Of a DNA stretch of 36,160 nt, positions 1 to 11,044 are shown piece by piece. The translations under genes and the position numbers were made by a program. The stretch lies in assembly GCA_015852425.1 (NCBI GenBank), contig JAAAIG010000032.1, positions 1 through 36,160 of the forward strand, written 5' to 3'. Origin of the DNA: Gryganskiella cystojenkinii (lineage: Eukaryota > Mortierellomycota > Mortierellomycetes > Mortierellales > Mortierellaceae). Under the pieces are notes generated by a model that saw only the letters and a program-made list of their open reading frames with translations, ran no database searches and was not told the origin of the DNA. The stretch's first letter is position 1, and each line of letters opens with the position of its first letter.

Positions 1-925
1 TTTTTTTTGGAGCTCAGGCCCTTAAAAGCGCAAACAATCCAACTTTTTTTCTCTTTACTTTAAATCCACAGTATTCGCTCGGTTGGTTCATTTTCTGTGC
101 GTTCCTCTAAACGCCCCTCCCCCCTTGCTCTCTTTGTTTTTCCTTTGTTTTCAGACTGGTCACTCTCAACTGACAGCATTCCCCCCCCAACTTTCTTAAC
201 GGAACAAAAGGAAAAAAAAAAAAAATCGTCACAAACAAGATTTTTCTTCCTTCTTCGTTTTCCCTTTCTCCGTCGATCTCGCTTGTGTCCGCAAAAGCAT
301 GCAAGCATGCATGCGACCGAGAAAAGAAAATTGTGTTTTGGTCTTAACGTCAGGAGGTCTTTCTTGTTTTAAACCGTTTTACAGATACATCCCATTCCCG
401 TCTTGTTTTTTGTCCTGTCCCTGCGCGCTCTTTCTTCATCCCGTTCTTATTCCTTCCGGTTCAGTCTTTATCCAACTGTCTACCCATTACCTATATTCTC
501 CCTTTCGTGCGTGTTTGTCCTGACGTCCTTCAATAACCAGAAAAGAGATCCCGCAAACCTTCTTCTCCCTCCTTCTTCCCCGAAAGGGTGAGAAATCAGG
601 TACATGTCTTGCAGTAGCTGCATCCATCTGGTCCATGGGGGTCATTTTCGTTTTCTCTTTTTTCTGTATTTTCTGCTTCTGACGAGTCGCGGTCTCAACC
701 TGTGGGTCCCCCACTATGGCACCTCACTTTTCTTTTACCATTCTTCTTCGTCCATTTTATTATATTTTCTTAACACATTTTTTTCTTCTTTCTCTCTTCT
801 ACTTCATCTTCCCTCAGCTTCCTATTTTAGACCGCGAACGACCAAACGCGAACTATTACCTTTCCTCATCACGTCAACTAAAAAGAGTAAGGACGCGTTA
901 GCCTACCCGTCGAACATTCACTATA
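1..925. other. Upstream region of the Zn-cluster gene, no gene seen
   Basis: The stretch is strongly pyrimidine-rich on the plus strand, with long C/T runs such as around 110-200 and 720-800. This is typical of fungal promoter and 5' UTR sequence. Three GCATGC hexamers are packed at 297-314. Open frames here are low-complexity Ser/Phe/Leu translations of C/T tracts and resemble no protein. The window itself begins with a run of eight T. I see no RNA gene or mobile element. Confidence 0.6.
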
Positions 926-3610
926 ATGATGACAGCATCTTCCTCATCCTCGGACAGAGTCCTCGCCCCCCGCCCCCCGTCATATCAACAACATCAACAA
1001 CAGCATCCAGCAGCAGTACCGACCTCGACTCACCTATACCAGACTTCTTCAGGTGCCGTCGAACCGATAAGCCAAGCATCACAGCTCGGCAACCTGCTCA
1101 TGCAACCAGAGCATCTTCTTCTAAGCATGCACCAACAGATTCAATTACAAGAGCGCCATCTCCACCAATACCAACAACAACAACAGCATCACCAGCATCA
1201 CCACCAACATCACCAGCACGAGCTTGAATTACCTTATAACCCCACTTCGCTTCAAACGTTGGGTTCTCATCTGCAAGATCTCGAGCTTTATCCACAATAT
1301 GATCCGTCCAACAGCTACAATGGTGTCCCTGGAGCCACCGAGTCCACAACATCCTCGACCATTACACTCTTTGGAGGACACTATACCGATTCCACCTCTG
1401 CTTCATTCGCATTGGTCAGCGGTTTCATGGCCCCTGGTTCCTTAGAAGGTGGTAATGGTATCGTGCCGTCGCAGTCGACATCGGCGTCTACTTCTACTGC
1501 CTTTGTTGCAGATACGCGTCATCGTTCCCCTTCTTCGGGTCCTTCACCCTCGCCTACTTTGAGTTGCTCGTCCCGGTCAGCCTCGGCATCGTCCTCGGTT
1601 ATGTCCTCTCCTGCATCACCCAACTATGACGACGCCTCCTTGTCCGCCGCCTCCGTGTCAGCCTCATCTTCAGGTGCGGTCGCCTCCACTTCCACGAACA
1701 TGATGGCCATGTCCATGATGTTGGTGTCTGTGACGGCCTGTGCAGCCTGCAAACGATCCCATATCAAATGTGATAGTGGTCGACCCTGTCAAAACTGTCT
1801 CAAGCATCCTTCTAAGGCCCTGACCTGCCGAGATGCGACCCCTAAGCCTCGAGGTCGCCCAAAGGGTGGCAGCAAGGCCGCTGCTGAGGCCATCTCCATG
1901 GCGAGAATGTATCAACAACAACAGCAACAGCAGCAGCTTCAGTTCCAGCAACAGCACGTATACCAGCAGCAGCAGCAACAACAACAGCATTCTTTCCACC
2001 CTCGTCATTTGCATCCACATCAACAACAGCAGCTGCAACAGCCTCAGCCAATGTTTGCTCACCCTCCACGGTCGGATTTGCTGTCACCCAATATATCGAT
2101 TCCAACATCTCAGCCCCAGATCAAGTACACACAACAGCCTCTTCCAGACCGTCAAGGCCCTCGTCCTCGAGTCCGGTCGTTTCCTCAGACCTCCAAGCCA
2201 ACGTTCGCGCCTAGGTCCCTGTCCTCCTCGGCCTTGACATCGACATTGCCTCCCTTGGCGCCTCCACATTTGGCTCCGGCAATGGTGCTTCAACAGCATC
2301 ATCAACAGCAACGTTTGTCGCTCACGACAACGCCACCAATTGGAGTTGGTAACGAACCCTTCTGTCGAAGCTCACCTTCCTCACCGGCGGCGGGTAGTCC
2401 TTGGGGTCAAGGACGAGCTATTCGTTCGGAACGAAGACCGTCCTTGCCCACCTGGAATCATCATCCCTATGCAGTGGTCAACTCGACACCGTCTTCTCCG
2501 TCAATGATGCTGCCCATGTCCAACAGTAATGGTAGTACCTCGCTCACACCCGCTCTTGAACAGGTGGCGCCCTGGTCCAACTCGCCCTATGCGACCGGCG
2601 TCTTTCCCTCGAATCCCTCAATGTCGTCTCCTTCCTCCTCCTCTTCGGTTTCATCTCTGTCTATGGTGGTCTCCTCGCCTGCTCCGGTGATGATTAGATC
2701 TTCATCGTTGAAATTCCAGACAATGTCGCAACATCAAGCACAACCGGTTCAATACCTGCCAATGACTTCCATATCCGGGCCCATGATCACTTCCGTCGCC
2801 GCCGCTACCAATACGACCCCCGTGTGGAATCATCCTGGTTCTATTCATCCTCTTCAAGAGATTGAAAACAGACGGGAGAGTCTGTCTAATTTTGATACCG
2901 ACAGCACTGCTGTTTCGTCTATGAGCGTTACCTCCCGGCCTTGGTCTCATCTTCACAGCCCGCAACAGCATCAGCAGCGTCCAGATCGATCCGAGGGTCC
3001 GTTCCTGACCGTCGCTGCCTCGGTTCCCAGTACAGAGTTGACGACGGGTTCAAGCTCGAGCCACGACAACAACAACAACATCGACGACGACGACTGTAGC
3101 GACCCTATGGAGGTAGATCAAGCTGTCGTTCCCTCGGATTACAGTATCGGGTTGGGTCTTGACTTAAAGTTGGGACTGGTCGACGATTGTCATCATTCCA
3201 ACAGCAGCCAAACGTCTGGAGGAGAGAACAGTTTTCTGGGAACCGGTGCTAGTACGAGTCAGCTTTTGCACTTTAACGAGTCGGGTCAGTCTCCTATCGT
3301 CCCAGATGCCTCGTTGTCGGAAGCAGAGGACGAGACGAACGAGATCGGCGAGGTTGAAATCCCATCCTCTCCAGTTATAGTCTTGGGCACAATCAGCGCT
3401 CAAGACCACGACGACAAAGACGCGGTCTCGATGGTGGAAGAGGAGGAGCGACGGGTTGCTCGGATGATCCAACAACAAGAGTTTGAGATGCAGGCCGAAC
3501 ACCAAGAGTTCCAACAACGACAGCAATTGCATCAACAGGCACAGCTCCAGAAGCAACAGGCTTTGGCTCAACTTCAGCTCAAGAAGCAAAAACTGCAGCA
3601 GCAATTGTGA
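926..3610 (+). CDS. Zn(II)2Cys6 + AT-hook, Gln/His-rich transcription factor
   Basis: An 894-residue single-exon protein, predicted to be a nuclear DNA-binding regulator. A Gal4-type zinc cluster is visible with cysteines at residues 272, 275, 282, 288, 291 and 301 (spacing CX2CX6CX5CX2CX9C). It is followed immediately by an AT-hook core RGRP at 309-312. A His/Gln tract lies near residues 80-101, several polyglutamine runs follow the AT-hook, and the middle is Ser/Pro-rich and probably disordered. An acidic patch (NNIDDDDCSDPMEVD) precedes a C-terminal Gln-rich coiled-coil-like helix that ends the protein. No fungal_trans regulatory domain is recognisable, so this is not a classical Gal4/Cat8-like protein. 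The ATG at 926 is followed in frame by a second ATG, and either could serve. The target genes cannot be told from the sequence. It converges with the FHIP gene, the two stop codons being 196 bp apart. Confidence 0.9.
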   Translation: MMTASSSSSDRVLAPRPPSYQQHQQQHPAAVPTSTHLYQTSSGAVEPISQASQLGNLLMQPEHLLLSMHQQIQLQERHLHQYQQQQQHHQHHHQHHQHELELPYNPTSLQTLGSHLQDLELYPQYDPSNSYNGVPGATESTTSSTITLFGGHYTDSTSASFALVSGFMAPGSLEGGNGIVPSQSTSASTSTAFVADTRHRSPSSGPSPSPTLSCSSRSASASSSVMSSPASPNYDDASLSAASVSASSSGAVASTSTNMMAMSMMLVSVTACAACKRSHIKCDSGRPCQNCLKHPSKALTCRDATPKPRGRPKGGSKAAAEAISMARMYQQQQQQQQLQFQQQHVYQQQQQQQQHSFHPRHLHPHQQQQLQQPQPMFAHPPRSDLLSPNISIPTSQPQIKYTQQPLPDRQGPRPRVRSFPQTSKPTFAPRSLSSSALTSTLPPLAPPHLAPAMVLQQHHQQQRLSLTTTPPIGVGNEPFCRSSPSSPAAGSPWGQGRAIRSERRPSLPTWNHHPYAVVNSTPSSPSMMLPMSNSNGSTSLTPALEQVAPWSNSPYATGVFPSNPSMSSPSSSSSVSSLSMVVSSPAPVMIRSSSLKFQTMSQHQAQPVQYLPMTSISGPMITSVAAATNTTPVWNHPGSIHPLQEIENRRESLSNFDTDSTAVSSMSVTSRPWSHLHSPQQHQQRPDRSEGPFLTVAASVPSTELTTGSSSSHDNNNNIDDDDCSDPMEVDQAVVPSDYSIGLGLDLKLGLVDDCHHSNSSQTSGGENSFLGTGASTSQLLHFNESGQSPIVPDASLSEAEDETNEIGEVEIPSSPVIVLGTISAQDHDDKDAVSMVEEEERRVARMIQQQEFEMQAEHQEFQQRQQLHQQAQLQKQQALAQLQLKKQKLQQQL
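1739..1864 (+). other. Zn2Cys6 cluster and adjacent AT-hook coding segment
   Basis: Six zinc-ligand cysteines (residues 272-301) bracket the basic stretch KRSHIK, as in Gal4-type binuclear clusters. PKPRGRPKGG follows at once. The RGRP core inserts in the AT minor groove in HMGA-type proteins. The tight coupling of cluster and hook suggests a composite DNA-binding surface; that last point is inference. Confidence 0.9.
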
Positions 3611-3768
3611 ACAGTTCCCTCCTTTCTCTATATCATGTAGTTATTTCTTCATTTCATTTCATTTCTAGTCCTTATTCTAACGTTGTAGCTCTCCTCATTT
3701 GTATTTTATTCTGTTTTCCCTTTCATTGGGGGGTTTTTCCCCCTTCTTTCTTCAATATAGTCGGAAAT

Positions 3769-3774
3769 AATAAA
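3769..3774 (+). terminator. AATAAA-type polyadenylation signal after the Zn-cluster gene
   Basis: An AATAAA hexamer sits about 160 bases after the stop codon at 3610, in an AT-rich stretch, before the convergent FHIP stop. It is a plausible cleavage/polyadenylation signal by position only. Confidence 0.35.
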
Positions 3775-3806
3775 AAGAAGAGTAATTTTTATCTCATCTT
3801 CTCTCG

Positions 3807-6800
3807 TTACAAAAACCGCACCTTGTCGACTCCCAGACCCTTGCGGACCTGAGCAATCGCCACAACTTCCTTCACAACCTCCTCCAAGATCACAACGTTG
3901 GTCAAGAGCTGAGTCAATGTCATCATCTTTTCTTTCGCGATTGGTTTTTGTTTCTTGTTCGATAAGGATTTGGAGGACTCTCGGCGGTGCTGAGGGTGAG
4001 ATTGCTGTTGCGACTCTGCCTTGGAGGACTTGTTTGCAACCGAAGGTTTACCGCCGAGGCGCTTGATCTTGTTATTGATTGGCTCTTGAAGATCCGAGTT
4101 GACCTCTCGATCCGCCTCGTCTGTATCATCATCGTCTTCGTTGTCTTCGGAACTCTCGTCGTCCTCGCTGCTTGTCTCCGCATCCCCCTCATCTTCACTC
4201 AGTTCGATATTAAGTCCCTCCTCAGCATCGCTATCAGAGTCGTCGACGAACCCATCTGGGAAGAGAGGCTTAATCATCATCGCGTCCATGATCTTGGATA
4301 ATGGGTTGATACCAAATGATCCAAACTGGCTCGTGGAGCCTGCGGTTGACATTGCTGAGTTACTCCCGGCAGCAAGAGTGCTACCACCCAAGGTGAAAGA
4401 GGACGTGCTCGTGTTCGGGACCATGTTTCCACTTTGCAGTCCTGCACCGGCGATGGTTGTCAATGAAGCGTTTGAGGTGCCTCCCGCGGTCGCCATACCT
4501 CCGATAACAGCTGGTCTTCCAGCCGAAGGGGACCAGAGCGCTCGGGGTTGAGAAATCGGACCAGGAGAAGTAGTTAAATTCCTTGCAGGCGAAGAAATTT
4601 GTTGCTGGTGCGATTCAGTCGGTGCATCATTTGATCCCCCAGTTTGCCGTGATGTGGCGGTAGAGGAAGACGAAGATGTTGCCACGGCCAGAGGACTGGT
4701 ACTGTTGGACTTGAAGTTCCGCTTGCCACCAACACCCGGAGGCGCCAGGAATGACATGTTGGAAGGAGTCGACATCAGACTCGAGGGCGAGCTACTCTTT
4801 CTTGCCCTTGGTGAGCTCACCTTGACCAGCGTCACTGGGTTCGCCAAACTTCCCCCTTGGACTGGGGTCTTGGACATAGCTCTCTGAGGCGCAGGCGAGG
4901 TCACTCTGGAGGCAGGTCCCGAATGGCCACCGCTGGAAGGGTGCCGAGGACTGGTGGGCGCGCCGCTACTGGTGGCCATCAGAGTTGTCGAAGTCGAAGT
5001 CGAGGCTGATAACATACCTGGGGTTGATGGTCTGACCTGACCATCCCCTGTCAGGCTCATAAAAGAGTCACTCGATCCATAAAGATATCCTGGATTGAAC
5101 GTGTTGCTCTCAGAGAGAGTACCGGTGCTTTGCGACAGAGTCTTGATTTCGACCGGTGGGAGTAGACCTCTTCTCCTGTCTGCAAGGTACTCGTCAAACC
5201 CATCAATCTCGCTGCGGTAGTAATCAACTTGTTGGGTTAGGGTTCGGAGCATCGTGAAGAAAGGCGGGAAGGATTTGAAGGCTGGAGGATCCGACATGGA
5301 GGGATTTTCTTGAATGGCCTTGTTGAACCCGCGAGAGAGGTAAAAGGGGAGAGTCTCCTCATCATCCGAGTCATCGCCATTGAGACCCTGTTGGGCAGCA
5401 TCCAGCTCCGCAAAGGTGTAAGCGCTAGAGGCGAGCGTGTCCCTGGGCGAATCAATCTCGGAATCTTCTTCGGAGCCTCGATCGATCGCAGGTCTCTTGA
5501 TATCCGTGCTTCGGAATAACAACCAGCCCTCCAAAGACCGATAGGGACAAACGGCCAAAGACGTGATGACGCCTGTGAGAGCCAAGTTAAGTTCCACACT
5601 GTGGGCGAAAAAGTGAGACAGCGTGCCGAGGAGAATTTGCAAAAGAGGATCCGAGGGCAGGAGTCGGTGCATTGGGATGGGCTGTGTCCCATGCGACTTG
5701 TTGCAGCAACTCTGCACACCAAGAGCCTCAACTATCTTTTCCTGATCCTTGAGGAAGGACTCTCCGGTTTGGTCCTCAGGTAGATCCAATCGGTGTCCGT
5801 ATTTCATGCTTCGTCGACGTTGTTTTTTTCGATCTGCGTCCGAGATGGCCCCTGGTACCTTCACATCGATCTTTTCATTGCTCCTCAAAAAACACTGGTG
5901 GGTCTCGACAGAGCCCTCGGCATCTCGAAGGTAAGAGTCATACCCGTTGGAGAAAATCTCGGCCGTGTTGTAAGGGTTGATGGTTGAGACCAAGGCAAAG
6001 AAGAGGTCCAGTTCGTGCATATGATGGTTGATCAGTGGTACTTCTTTGGGTAACTCCTTGGGCGGATATTCTGCCAATTGACTGAACGAGGTGGCGCTGT
6101 TGTCGACTTGGATGGTGAGGAGCTTTATCGAGTACTTGCAATGGCGAGTAATGACTGTGTTCAGGAGCTTTAAAGTCGCAATTACAGTGGGCTGGGACCG
6201 AGACTTTAGACGAGAGAGAACGAGGTCTTTGAGCGTGAACCGCCCTGTGGCCATAAAATACGGGGACGTCGTCTGTGGGTTCTGAACCTCTGCGAAAGCA
6301 TCCAGGACCTCAGGTAACTTAGTCTTTGTTTCATCTTCATCCGAAGCCATAAGAAATCCTACCACGAGATCGACAAGAGCCTCATGCTCGAGAACTTGGA
6401 GAATGAGATCGATATAGCTAATCACGGCGACCGAGCTTCCATCCGTATCGGAGCATTCCAGGATGGATGGGTAAAGCACATTCTCCAAAAAGACAGTCTT
6501 GAACGAGGCTAGGAGCGTGGTCGCAATCTCGGTGTTGGGACATCTCATGAACACATCCTGACAAAACTCGAGGACCTTCAAGAACGCGTCCAATCTCGAC
6601 TGGAAATCCTTGGAAGTCGAAAGTTCGATATTGGCTCTCCTGGACGGCCTCCTGGACGCGTCTTCGTCTTTGTTGGTGTCTTCTGTGGTACTGCTGCTGG
6701 TCCCTACAGGGCCTGAGTTGTTGTTGGAATAACTGCTTGTTAGAGACTCGAATCCGCCCTCAACAATAAGTTTTCTTGGTAGCTGAGAATACAACGCGCC

Positions 6801-7886
6801 GACACCTGCGGTTAAGTATGAAGCAAAGTCGGAGTCGAGGATGTATTCGCCCAGTGATCCTGTCGCTAACTCCATCAGGAACAAGAGTCCGGTTCTTGCA
6901 AAGTCACCGGATTTACCCTCGCGATGCACGAACTTGGACAGGTATGTGAAGAGCAAGAATTCGTAGTCTCTCTTCCCCTCAGACTTCTCATTCTCTTGAC
7001 CAAAACTTCGAAGATCGGACAGAGACTCTCCCATAGGTGAGGGTGAATCGACCTCGGTTATTGAAGAAGTGGGCGATTGCAACGAGTCTGGTTGTTGATC
7101 TGAGATGGACGATGAACCGTCGGTAGCGACAGAGCCTAGACTGCTCAGACCTGAACGGTGGCTCAAGTTTCTGAGGAGAGCCATCGTCTCCCTGTTCTTT
7201 TGCAGTCGTCTTGCGGGAATCCTCTCTGGGACCGTCAGCCATTGTTTGTCATAAAAGAAGATGTTGAGGAGTTCGGGGTATCCGTGAATCTTGGAACAGA
7301 GGACATACATAAGATCGACCAGGTCCTCATGATAGCTCTCGTTACTCTCGACCTCGGTTCCGGGGGCACAGCAGGTCCTCAGGAGCTTGACGATAGGTTT
7401 ATGAACAGCATTATGGACCAGGAAGCGATCGTCGAGCAGGTTGATCATGGAGGCCATGGACCGGATGGTCTCGCCCATGATGCCTCTTGGGTTATCCCCT
7501 TCGGCACTATGGACGAGTTTCGTGAGGATGTTGTTCTTGAGGAGATATTCCATACATACGCCTGTGGTCCCTGTCGCGTCCTCGAGTCGTGATTCCTCGT
7601 CGACCAACAAATCAATCATGGTTTTCAGTCGGGCAGGGATCTCGGTCTGCTGAATAAAGACGTTCCGTTTCTCGAGTGTTGATAGTGCTTTCTATGAAGA
7701 CATTCAAAAAAAAGTAAGAAAACAGAGTCTAAAAGACATCGCACACAATACTTTTCAAAAGAGAAACTATACCTGGATCGCGAGCCAGCATGTATTGAAA
7801 CGTGAGAGCTGGAAGGCACTGCTCGGCGGCTCCTTTGGGTTTGGAATGATTGTCTTTTTGAGCTTGTTCCAGAAACTTGACTCCAT
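3807..7886 (-). CDS. FHIP: FHIP / RAI16-like HOOK-interacting protein (FHF complex subunit)
   Basis: Two exons: 7886-7773 and 7691-3807. The 81-bp intron (7692-7772, GT-AG on the minus strand) joins in phase 0 and gives 1,332 residues. The start at 7886 adds a 38-residue first exon beginning MESSFWNKLKK, and the joined sequence then reads smoothly into MIDLLVDEE. FHIP hallmarks are visible: CMEYLLKNNIL near residue 84, VHNAVHKPIVKLLRTC, and FVHREGKSGDFARTGLLFL followed by YILDSDFASYLTAG and ALYSQLP around 280-350. A conserved-looking C-terminal helix contains LTNVVILEEVVKEV. Between roughly 850 and 1,230 there is a long Ser/Thr/Pro-rich, then acidic, disordered insert. In animals and Aspergillus (FhipA), FHIP binds FTS and HOOK to link early endosomes to dynein; that role is inferred here from family. 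SAPS-domain phosphatase regulators were considered, but the motifs fit FHIP. Confidence 0.9.
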
Positions 7887-8286
7887 CTTTTCAAAGCCTT
7901 TTGGTTGTCTACGAAAGGTGATTGGTAATGAGTAGAAAGGGGAGGCTGAGGAATATGAATGGGAAGTATTTTGAATGTGAAGAGAAAGAAAGAATGAAAG
8001 AATGAATGAGAGAAATCATTCTTAATGCATGGACACAGACCAGGACAGGACAGGACACGCTTGCAGACAGACGACTTGGGAGAACAGACAGGGTGACGGA
8101 AAAAAAGGGGGCGCTGTCAGTCAGGTCCGCGAGTAAAGGCATGCATCTGCGATCCATACGACGCAGAGTCTTGTTCCTTGGATCCTTATCCTTTGTTCTT
8201 TGTAGTAAAGGGTATCTTTTTTCTTGTGTGTTCTTCAAAACTGTTTTTTTCTATGCTAGACTTTTGGCTCCATCGATTCTATATTT
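7887..8286. other. Intergenic region between FHIP and GDA1 (both minus strand)
   Basis: Four hundred bases hold the FHIP promoter and 5' UTR and the GDA1 3' end. Short purine-rich near-repeats (GAAAGAATGAAAGAATGAATG around 7983-8007, AGGACAGGAC near 8041-8057) are visible on the plus strand. No further gene is supported. Confidence 0.5.
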
Positions 8287-10190
8287 CTACCGTGTGGACG
8301 CATCCTGGTACCAGTTGCGTTCTTCCAGAACTGCAATACTAGCACCAACACACCAGCCAGTCTCATACCCCTTTAGCTTCTTGGCAAGCTTGATCTTACG
8401 ATCTTTTGGAATGCTGTAGCCATACTCGAGCAAACCGTAAATGTACGTCAAATCCATACACATGTCTGTGGACTTGCCAAGCTCTTTCATTGCCTCCGGT
8501 GACCCCTGGAACTCAATAAAGTCATCTTCATCGCCATTGCATACACGGTCCGTCAGTTCCTCCAGCTCCTCGATTGTCATCTCTTGAGCCTGAACAGCCG
8601 TGCCAGATCGGAAGGGAGCTGTCAGATCGAAAAAGAACGAAAAAGCATAGATATCGTCCTCGAATGCCGTGTGTAGTGAGGGTTGATAGACTCCGTTGAA
8701 TGAGCAGGGCCAAACGGTGCAGGGTCTGTGTTTGTAAAAGATGGCCTCTATCACAGCCCTGCATTCGCCACCGCGGTCAGACATGCCGACAAGAACGACT
8801 TCCTCTCCAGATTCCGTAGTCCATGCTTGACGATATCCGACTGGTAAACAAGGATGGGAATATTCGCTCTGACCAAGCGTCGTCTCCACGCCCATGTTGA
8901 TTGGGTTGGCAACCAAATAATTGTTGATTTGAGAGCGGGCCATCATCAGACCATAGCCGAGGTGGGAGTGTTGGTAAAGGACATATTGGTTGCCGTTAAA
9001 GGTCATTGGGTATCGGTGCCCCCCTTGTGCGACAGAGTGCCCAGCCACCACCTGCGGTTCAAATACGACCTGTGTCGATGCTCCTCCCATGTCCAAGATC
9101 GCCACTGTCGCCTTCTTTGTAAGCGAGTTGAATCTCTCCAAAAGGTAATTGACTGTGACCCAAGCAAACACACCTACACGTGGTCGAATCAAGTGAGGCA
9201 AAAGGTTACAAAAAAAAATAACATCAAAGTAACAAAACAACAAACCAGTGGGTTTTCATTGAAGATACAAAAGTCGATAGAAGAAAGAAAGATAAAGCCA
9301 CTTTCTTACCTTCTTCTGCGCCATCCATGACTGCAACGCCTTGCTCTTGAATGATGGGGAATGGATACTTGGACTCAATCCGCCCCCGCACCGCAGCCAA
9401 GATTTTGTTGGATTTCTCATCGCCCATCAACCGAAGTCCAGCCGTGGCCTTGACAGCGATAGGAGTGCTTGAGTGAAGGTATTTGGGAACAGATTCAAGA
9501 GCGATATCCATGAGCTTGTCAAGACTCTGAGCGCCAGCCTCGGGATCATCTCCATAAGAGGAAAGACCAGGCTCTACATGACCAAAGGCGACCTCGTCCT
9601 CGAGTTCCGGTGTAGCGTTGCAGTAGTTGAACTTGTAAGTGTGTATCCGTGATCCCATCGATCCTGCATCGACCATAAGAACGTATTGAATCAGGGGTCG
9701 TCCTGGGTATGGGACATCGCAGTGGTCCGAAGTGATATCCTTTGGCCACTCTCTCCTGACTGCAAAGAGGGAAAAAAACAAGAATTGGGGTTAGATCGGG
9801 TCATGCACTAGCCTGGCAAAGATAAAAAATAAAGAGTGAGCAACGCGTAGTCGCAGGCAGACATCTTTTTGGAGTATTAGTGATACCTGTAAATATTGGA
9901 TCCGAATTTTGGTCTGCGGAGGGCACAGGTGGTCTGGCTATGAGAACGATTGCAATCAAGGACACGATTATGGCCCAGTAGGTTAATCGGACCAGGAAAG
10001 TGTCCCACAGAGAGGAAGTGAATGAGAGATGATTCTGCTGAGGTGGTTGGGTTCCATGAGTCTGTGTGGATGAATGTCTTTTAGAGTCGTCTTTGCTGTT
10101 CAGAGAAGTTCTTGTGCGCAGCCTTGGGATTGGGACATGGCTCTGTTCTTTGTCTTGAACTGTGGTCGGGGGTGCATGTGGCATTGTCAT
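8287..10190 (-). CDS. GDA1: Golgi guanosine diphosphatase, GDA1/CD39 family
   Basis: Three exons (10190-9887, 9759-9310, 9173-8287) with introns of 127 and 136 bp, both GT-AG and phase 1, give 546 residues. Residues 1-65 are a polar cytosolic tail, 66-86 a signal anchor (type II membrane protein), and the rest a luminal catalytic domain. Apyrase conserved regions are readable in order: ACR1 VDAGSMGSRIH (131-141), ACR2 IAVKATAGLRLMG, ACR3 DGAEEGVFAWVTVNYL, ACR4 AILDMGGASTQVVFEP, and the FSFFFDLTAPF segment. ACR3 spans the second splice site and is restored exactly by it. In yeast, Gda1 hydrolyses GDP to GMP in the Golgi lumen, which drives GDP-mannose import for glycosylation. The oddity is Met at position 136 of ACR1, where the family normally has Thr or Ser. 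Other CD39 substrates (UDP, ADP) cannot be excluded. Confidence 0.94.
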
Positions 10191-11044
10191 TCGAAGAATG
10201 GAGAAACGATAAATGGAGGGGTGTCGATTACAAGAGCGAAAGACGGGCTCTGGAGGCTGATGTGTGCAAAGATGGGCAAGACAACGTCGAGGAGGAGTTG
10301 GAAAGGGCCATCAAGTGAGGATGGGGGAATGAACGGGTCTCTTTGTCATTAAATCAGTTCTTTTTCATTGTCAGAAACAAAAGCGAAGAGAGTTTGAATG
10401 CTTCGGAGGGTTGTTTGTCCACCGAATAAGCTTTTTTTTTTATTTTTATTTTTTTTTTTTCCTTCCTTTTTGGTCCTTTTAAGACGCCACCACTTTTATT
10501 ATTACTATTATTTTCTGCACAAGATTCGTTCACTACTATGCTGGTTTGTTCCTGAGGACACGCGAATCAAGTGCCGGACATAGCAGTGTTTTTAAGCACG
10601 CTGGAAGACTGCACAGCAAGGATACAAGGGGGCAAGTGGCGATGCTGGTAGCTTGTCGCTCAGCCCCAGAGCCCCATACGAGTACACCAAAAAAGCAACA
10701 CCAAAAAGAGTTAACGTCGTCCCGTTCCACACTATGGTCAAGCATTATGCTCAGCCCGACAATGCGCACTAACAGATCCCCACCGTCACCTTTTGTTTTA
10801 AAAAAAGGATTGCAAAGCTGCCAGTGCTCAACTCATTCAATCGACAAGGGCAAAGGTCAACCACTTCGGCACATCCTTCCTCCTTTCTGTTTTTTGCAGA
10901 GTTCGCAGTTCCTTGGAAGTGTCTCCCTCCACCACCCCCTACCTTGGCTTTTCGCTTCCTTTTTTCCGTCTCTCTTATTCCCTTCCCATCTTTTTCTTTT
11001 ATTTCTTCAAATACCTTCCTTCCTCTTCCTCTTTTTAATATCAA
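10191..11044. promoter_or_regulatory. Divergent intergenic region between GDA1 and the first Kelch gene
   Basis: About 850 bases separate two divergent starts, so both promoters should lie here. A T-rich block occupies about 10431-10515, with runs such as 10431-10460 and an ATT/ACT repeat near 10496-10512. A pyrimidine-rich tract (about 10940-11040) runs right up to the Kelch ATG, as is common for fungal promoters. Open frames in this interval look like random translation of C/T tracts. Confidence 0.55.

Noticed and set aside
604..1227. 207-codon open frame overlapping the start of the Zn-cluster gene
   Set aside because: It runs through C/T-rich leader sequence and then the shifted frame of the Gln-rich coding region; it has no domain and is a shadow frame.
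3807..7886. SAPS/SIT4-associated phosphatase regulator
   Set aside because: Helical-repeat style and acidic tail fit superficially, but the specific motifs (HREGKSGDFARTGLLFL, ILDSDFASYL, CMEYLLKNNIL) match the FHIP/RAI16 family.
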